Positions 20,452-25,664 of a DNA stretch of 25,664 nt are shown one piece after another (within the stretch, counting starts at the first letter, position 1; the number at the start of each line of letters is the position of its first letter). The stretch comes from Hofstenia miamia (Eukaryota; Xenacoelomorpha; Acoela; Hofsteniidae), in contig CABFPE010000415.1 in NCBI GenBank assembly GCA_900660155.1, positions 574,904 through 600,567 on the forward strand, given 5' to 3'. Made by a program: the position numbers and the translations under genes. The notes beneath the pieces were generated by a model that saw only the letters and a list, made by a program, of their open reading frames with translations, did no database searches and was not told where the DNA came from.

Positions 20452-21105
20452 ATGGGGGAGTTTCACAAAATTTTGTTTTTTTTAAATACACTTATTTTAT
20501 ATATTTTGGCTGAAAATCACGAAAAAAGGGTGCCAGGCATTAATTTTTGGTATATTTAGAGAAAATTAAGGTTTTGTTAGCTAATCCCATTACTACTTGC
20601 TATTGGTTTGACATTATTCCTGCTGTTCACAGGTTCATAGTATATGTTCGAATAAAGTGATAATGTATATACTCTTGCTAATAACTGCGATATAAAAAAT
20701 ATAATGGACGCCGAATATTTTTATTGTATCTTTTAATTAAAACAATTTGATTTTTGTAAAAAGTTTTACATTGCTTTTTGTTTATTTTTTGTAAATCAAG
20801 GAATTAATGTTTTGCTTTATAGTATTAGTAAAAGCACTAGTAGTATTTCACAAATTGTTTTTCATTTACTATTGTAGTTAAAGTATTTGCTTAAATTTTA
20901 TTTGAACATAGACTATGAACCTGTGAACAGCAGGAATGACGTCAAACCATAAGCAAATGAGCAATGGGACTAGCCAACAAAACCTTAATTTTCTCTAAAT
21001 ATACCAAAAATTAATGCCTGGCACCCTTTTTTCGTGATTTTCAGCCCAAAATATATAAAATAAGTGTCTATTAAAAAAAATCTAAATTTAATGAAACTCC
21101 CCCAT
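20452..21105. mobile_element. Foldback element/MITE with ~205-bp inverted arms
   Basis: Left arm 20452-20656 and right arm about 20897-21105 are inverted copies with roughly 90% identity by eye. They start from ATGGGGGAGTTTCA and extend inward to AGGTTCATAGT.TATGTTC.AATAAA. A 240-bp AT-rich spacer lies between them and no protein is encoded. Shared stretches include CACGAAAAAAGGGTGCCAGGC and AAAATTAAGGTTTTGTT. I could not identify an unambiguous target-site duplication, so the superfamily is open. Confidence 0.85.
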
Positions 21106-21462
21106 TTAATTTACTGAGTGATAGGTATAAAAGCCATAATTATTAACTTGTAGTTCAATGTATCATTTTTGTCTCTTGATATAGCATAATGTCTTTGTAA
21201 TATTATGCTAAAATTTTATCCTTTATTTGAGATATATATGTGGTTGCCACAGTGTCATCTAAAAATTTTGAATTCCAAAAATTTCAAAAAATGCATATTG
21301 TGACAGTTTTCATTAAATTTTTAGTTAATGATATTGAAAATGTTATTTTTAGGATTAGGAGGAGAGCTAGGGCTAAGTTTCAATACAGATAATATTATTA
21401 GACATTTTTTGATAATAATAACTAGAATCAATCCCCTAATAACAAATTTATCATTACATTTA

Positions 21463-21805
21463 ATCTTGGTTGGTACTTTTTATCAAAATTCAAAATCTGG
21501 AAACTGACATAGGGAACCTTGAGTTTGACATAGCAAATCTTTATGACAATATGAACAAAAATTTGGCATGAATGCAGTATGAAGATCAATAACATTAGAT
21601 GGGACCATCAAAATTTTCTCATATGGTCATTAAAATATTTATCTGAGTTTTTTCTATGGAATCAAGAATTATATTTTTCATTTTGTCTACATTACAACTC
21701 AATAAATAAGTGCTAAAGACTAAAATTTTATTTGCTATGTCAATTTCAAGATTCCCTATGTTGTTTTTAAGATTTCATGAGTTAATGAAAAGTACCAACC
21801 TTTAA
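21463..21805. repeat. Second inverted repeat, diverged arms
   Basis: The left arm at 21463-21541 and the inverted right arm at about 21728-21805 share GGTTGGTACTTTT, ACATAGGGAA.CTTGA and TTGACATAGCAAAT in the same order, around a ~185-bp loop. The arms are clearly less alike than those of the neighbouring foldback element, so this looks like an older MITE of another family. Confidence 0.7.
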
Positions 21806-22603
21806 TCTTCACAGCTTCTATCTACAATTAATAGTACAGTTGTACTGTTTGAAATTTTCGGATTTTGAAAATTTTGACCAAAACCATGTGCCCCTGAATT
21901 AGGCCATTTAGAATCTTAATTTTTCCATTAACCAGCTGAAGGAGACATCAAAATATATAATGCAAAATAGCTTTATACAAATCATATTTATTTTAGTTTT
22001 TGATAAAATTTTGTACTTACTTTAGTGGTCTATACAATATTGAGGTTTTGCTTAAATATTATTTATATCATACAGGGTTTTTTTAGCACATTGAATGCTA
22101 AGATCTTGGTCTCAAATAAGCTTGCAAAATATTGATTGTAAAAACTTGGAAGAGAAATCAGCAAAATTCAAACTCAAAAGAAAATTCACTAAAAAATGTC
22201 ATAAAAATTAAATTAATATACATTTCAATTTCTTTATTAATCACAAATAACTATTTCTTTGCTTAGGAATTTTAGACTTATTGTAAAATAATTGTTTTAC
22301 CCTAAAAAACTCAGAAATAAAAAAACAAATACAACCTAATGGACACTTTATTGTAGAATTCTGAGGACAAATATTGAAATATTGCTTTTAAGAAATCAAT
22401 TATTTGTTAAACTTCATAGAATTTTTTAAATAATTTTTTGTTATAAACTTAAAGACTACTACTTATTAAATCTGAAGCACAAAATTAGTGTACATTTATT
22501 AGAGCATTCCTAATGATCAAATATTATCCACTTTAAATGTTGCAATTATATTTAGTTATATTTTATTTGTGCAAATTAAAGAACTAAATTGTAATATATT
22601 GAT

Positions 22604-22672
22604 TGAACAGAATTGATATGGTATGCCATCCATATTTGTATGGAAAGTCATGGTTCAATTCCAATCTGTTCA
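22604..22672 (+). repeat. tRNA-like sequence (SINE head or tRNA relic), + strand
   Basis: A 69-base segment has a perfect 7-bp acceptor-type pairing (TGAACAG with CTGTTCA) and a B-box-like GGTTCAATTCC at the expected place. The T stem is only partly paired and the D arm is not convincing. It is therefore a tRNA-derived relic, not a working tRNA. Confidence 0.5.
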
Positions 22673-22732
22673 TTAGAAAATGATATTATTCAAAACAAAT
22701 ATGTACTATAATTAATGTAGTGGTTGAATTAA

Positions 22733-22806
22733 AGATTTGGTGGGATTCAAACTCACAAAGTTTCATGTGTATGTAGCAACAGCTGTGTTATTTACACCAC
22801 AAATCT
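22733..22806 (-). repeat. tRNA-like sequence (SINE head or tRNA relic), - strand
   Basis: This 74-base segment, the length of a tRNA, has a perfect 7-bp acceptor pairing (AGATTTG with CAAATCT) and a D-stem-like GTGT/ACAC. A B-box-like GAGTTTGAATCCCAC forms a T arm with four of five pairs. The A box TGGTGTAAATAA lacks the conserved GG, the D loop is only five bases and the anticodon arm does not pair. It is probably a pseudogene or the head of a SINE. Confidence 0.55.
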
Positions 22807-23298
22807 CTATTAAACACATTAAAAAATTGCATATGTAAAAAATTTCAAATTTATACAACATACAGTAGAATGAATTTTTGATACTTTCTATGATATTTAG
22901 AATAATACTTTGATTTTTGAACTTCTTTTAGAAGTCAGAAGTTATTGGTAATTGAAATTCATTTAGTAAGCAAGCATGTGCCATCAAACAAGATCAGTTA
23001 AGGCTATTGCAATGAGCAATTTTAGTGTCCCTTTCAGCTGATCAATGGCAAAAATTAAGATTATAAATGGCCTCATTCACTGGCACCCCATATATGTAGT
23101 TACAGTTGCTAGTGGAAAAATTTTTTGTAAAAACAACTTGAAAAAATTTTGAATATATGAAATCAAATAAATTATTTTCTCATTGAATTTTTGGTAATTT
23201 CAAATAATTATGAACATTTTTAGTTCTTACTTTCAAAGTACTAATATTGTAAACTTAATCTAATCCTGTGAAGTTGTTCTAGTATCAGTATTTGGAAC

Positions 23299-23303
<5 letters not shown>

Positions 23304-23352
<49 letters not shown>
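23304..23352. repeat. (AT)n microsatellite
   Basis: About 24 uninterrupted AT units. A simple length-variable repeat with no evident gene link. Confidence 0.97.
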
Positions 23353-23355
<3 letters not shown>

Positions 23356-24216
23356 GAAATCAAATACTTACATTCATCATACTATGGCATCAGCATGAAA
23401 TTAGTAGTGTTCTCTATCTAATTAGGGGTTCATGGTGAGCAAGGATTTGCTGATGCTACAGTAAATAATTAACTCCTCCTATCATTTTCCACATTCGTAA
23501 TAAAAGTAAAGAGTGACAGGAGATTGAGAGTGGGAAGAGTGGCCACACTCAGCCAACCTGAAACAGAGAACCTTTTGAAAGAGTCATATAAGACTAGAGC
23601 TCTTAAAAAAAGAAAAAGAAAGAGAAATCTAGTTGCTCTTAAGCTACATGTATTTCTCAACTCAAGCAATTTTGGTGGCAGCAATAATAACAATTTTTGA
23701 TAATGAATGAAAAGCATACAGCAAAAGCCCTATTCATGCACCTAGTGTAACATCAGTACTGGTTGTTAGTATTGGCCAGTCTAGTGCTTTAATGTTTTTG
23801 TAAATATGTTGATAATTAAATTGTATATGAAGAGTCCAGGGGCAAATCAATCACAGTCACATTTTAATGATTTTGAGAAAATTGAATTTGAAAGTTTGCA
23901 AGTCAGCCAAATAATTTCTTTAATATTTGAATAATAACAAATCATAATTTCTTATACTTTAATTATATCTTTTTCAAAATAACACTGATTCATTGTAAGA
24001 ACTAATTATTTTAACACAGTAATTGACAATTAAAAATTACCTATTCTGGACTTAGTCCATTTTTACCTGTAAATGATATGAAAAAAGTTGATCATTTTGA
24101 TCCTGTTTTTCGAATTTTAAAATGAAAATAAGGTTAAACAACCTCAAACTTAACATTTAAACACAGAATTCTGTTTAATTTATTAATATAACATTGCAGT
24201 TCTTTGTTAAAGCAAA

Positions 24217-25080
24217 CTATTCAGTCTCAGAACTACTACCATCCAAAGTTTGGTTGTTTTTATCATGAGTTAAGGAATCATAAAATGCTTGTGATTCTTT
24301 ACTACAAAATTTCTTCAAACACTGAAGATCTTGATAAGTTGTTATTTTCAATGGAATGAGTTTAGTATAACTCAACTGAAAAGAACGAATTGATGCTTCT
24401 GCTCCTTTTCCTCTCTGTAGTATTACTGAACTGGACCAGCAACCATTCCAGTTTTCACGGAACTTAATAAGCTGAGGGTTGTCTATCTTGGAGAAAAGAA
24501 TTTCTCTTACAGGTCTTGTTTGGAATGGACATTGACTCTTGTAGGTTTTAGTTTCAGCTAGATACTTAGAGATTTTGTAGAACATAGACTGGTCACATTC
24601 AATGACTGTGAAAGGTGATGGTTTCAATCGTGCAACTCGCAGTTCTTGCCACCAATCAGAAGGAATTTCTGCATCAACACATTTATTCAATAGTCCAAAG
24701 TTTTTATCACATTCCATGTAGGAATGTCCCCTGATAGGAAACAACATCTGTATAGAATCAAAGCGCTTTTTTCACAAAATATTGTCAACTCTTTAACATT
24801 GTGACTAAGATGATTAATTGCTCCTTTTTTAGCTATGGTTTGATCATAACAATAAATCTTTGTAGGATGACACATGGATGTTGAATATATTACATGTTAG
24901 TTGTTGCTTATAGTAGACATTGTTTGTTGTCTTATTTGGTGTTGGTAAATTTTTTTTCTTCAAAATCCATACATACTGCCTCAAATGATGCAGATTTCTC
25001 AGCTTTTGACCTTGCTTCTTGTTTACATTGATACTTCAGTTTTTGCTTTATGAACATTATTTTGTACTTCCAACCTGTGC
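24217..25080 (-). pseudogene. DUF7869-like repeat-associated protein, frameshifted
   Basis: The longest piece is 24747-24217 (about 170 residues, stop TGA). It begins in MLFPIRGHSYMECDKNFGLL, then has PSDWW.ELRVARLKPSPF, KSQCPFQTRPVREILFSK and near the end DLQCLKKFCSKESQAFYDSL. These are marks of a family common in arthropods and cnidarians and usually repeat-associated, which I believe is Pfam DUF7869. Upstream pieces occur in other frames: EARSKAEKSASFEAVCMDF near 24990-25040, EKNLPTPNKTTNNVYYKQQL near 24900-24960, and VKELTIFC near 24780-24800. The expected segment after the last piece (the DSC.GQNKN region) is deleted before KKRFDSIQ. There are at least two frameshifts plus this deletion, so it is not functional. 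An RNase H-like transposase fold is sometimes suggested for such proteins; the name and fold are less certain than the family resemblance. Confidence 0.65.
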
Positions 25081-25664
25081 CTTTGAGTAAGTAGTTCATG
25101 ATTATTGTTATTCTGTAGAGTCGCTCAGGGATTTTGTTGATTTTATTCTTTTACAACTTTACTTTGTATTATCACGTCACTATGACGTTAGTAGCTATTT
25201 TCGATCTTAGGTTACTATTGCTAGTTTGATGTCCCCTCAATGGTGCTTATTATTGCTCAAATTTAATTTTGTGAGGGAAAAGAATTCAATCATGTTAAAC
25301 TACGTTGACATCTGATTATTGTAAACAAAGGCAGGTAATAGTTAAACATTTGTATAAAACCTGAGGAAAATGTAGCAATAGCTTAATAGATTTTATCTAC
25401 TCTCAACTGCTGTCTTTACCGTTGTATTTTTATTTATTTTATATTTTTATGAAAACTTATTGCTTAAGATCAGTGACAATTTGGGAGTGCTTTCACTAGC
25501 ACAGGGTGACAAGTTGCTTCTGGGGGTCTTTTGATTACCCAGTCCAAATTGTGGACTCATTAAGTTATGTATACGGTTATGTATAAGGAAATAATAAATC
25601 TCTCTTTCATAGTTCAACATGTACATGCACTTATAAAACCTAACACTGTGATGATACCATGCTG
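25081..25664. other. Right end, nothing recognised
   Basis: No gene was seen. CpG frequency returns to normal. At 25172-25190 two TGACGT half-sites face each other (TCACGTCAC, then TATGACGTTA), resembling CRE/ATF sites, though there is no gene start beside them to give this meaning. Confidence 0.4.

Larger units (their letters stand above)
21106..24216. other. CpG-free, AT-rich block without genes
   Basis: Starting at the right end of the foldback element, about 3.1 kb contains only three CpG dinucleotides by my reading (near 21859, 23497 and 24111). Sequence to the left has about one per 60 bases. GpC is present normally. No gene was recognised. The block holds an inverted repeat, two tRNA-like sequences and an AT microsatellite, listed separately. 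Confidence 0.7.

Noticed and set aside
22604..22806. Functional tRNA genes
   Set aside because: The acceptor stems pair, but D arms, anticodon arms and A boxes do not meet tRNA requirements; kept as tRNA-like relics.
23469..23717. 82-codon Leu/Phe-rich - strand open frame
   Set aside because: Composition follows a GAAAAAGAAAGAG run on the other strand; no family features.
1..25664. CRISPR arrays, prokaryotic operons or phage genes
   Set aside because: No regularly spaced short repeats and no clustered uninterrupted genes; introns and LINEs show animal nuclear DNA.

Overview
The window reads as nuclear DNA from an AT-rich invertebrate animal, possibly an arthropod; the sequence does not allow a finer placement. 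Signs of this are genes broken by GT/AG introns at conserved phases, decayed non-LTR retrotransposons, Tc1-like and hAT-like DNA elements, tRNA-derived sequences and microsatellites. There are no operons, ribosome binding sites or other prokaryotic features.

Two host genes can be rebuilt exon by exon. On the + strand, 514-2976 carries the last four visible coding exons of a ZIP (SLC39A1/2/3-type) zinc transporter, whose first exon(s) lie left of the window. On the - strand, 17653-12697 carries what looks like a complete five-exon gene for mitochondrial large-subunit ribosomal protein mL37 (MRPL37). All intron phases agree, the product is about 398 residues, and the N-terminus looks like a mitochondrial targeting signal. 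The two genes converge.

The space between them is filled by mobile DNA: a 970-bp Tc1-like deletion derivative (5228-6197), a decayed LINE on the - strand (about 6890-8860), and the 3' end of a second LINE on the + strand (8871-9450). The 3' half of mL37 appears twice, at 9694-10883 and 12697-13878. The copies are nearly identical, about 3,003 bp apart, and lie on either side of a run of exactly 1,000 N. This is either a very recent tandem duplication or two haplotypes placed end to end by the assembler. The left copy also carries an older, diverged 304-bp tandem duplication that fuses the start of one exon to another, giving a frame-neutral 192-nt exon. A third tandem duplication (127 bp) doubles the splice donor of exon 2.

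Right of mL37 are a + strand LINE reverse transcriptase with an intact FADD motif (18884-19936) and a 654-bp element made of two ~205-bp inverted arms (20452-21105). Then comes a ~3-kb block with almost no CpG, holding a second inverted repeat, two tRNA-like sequences in opposite orientation and an (AT)n run. A frameshifted - strand remnant of a widespread animal repeat-associated protein family (DUF7869-like) follows. I found no CRISPR array, no rRNA and no intact tRNA gene. The most unusual features are the stacked tandem duplications in mL37, including the in-frame hybrid exon, and the CpG-free block.
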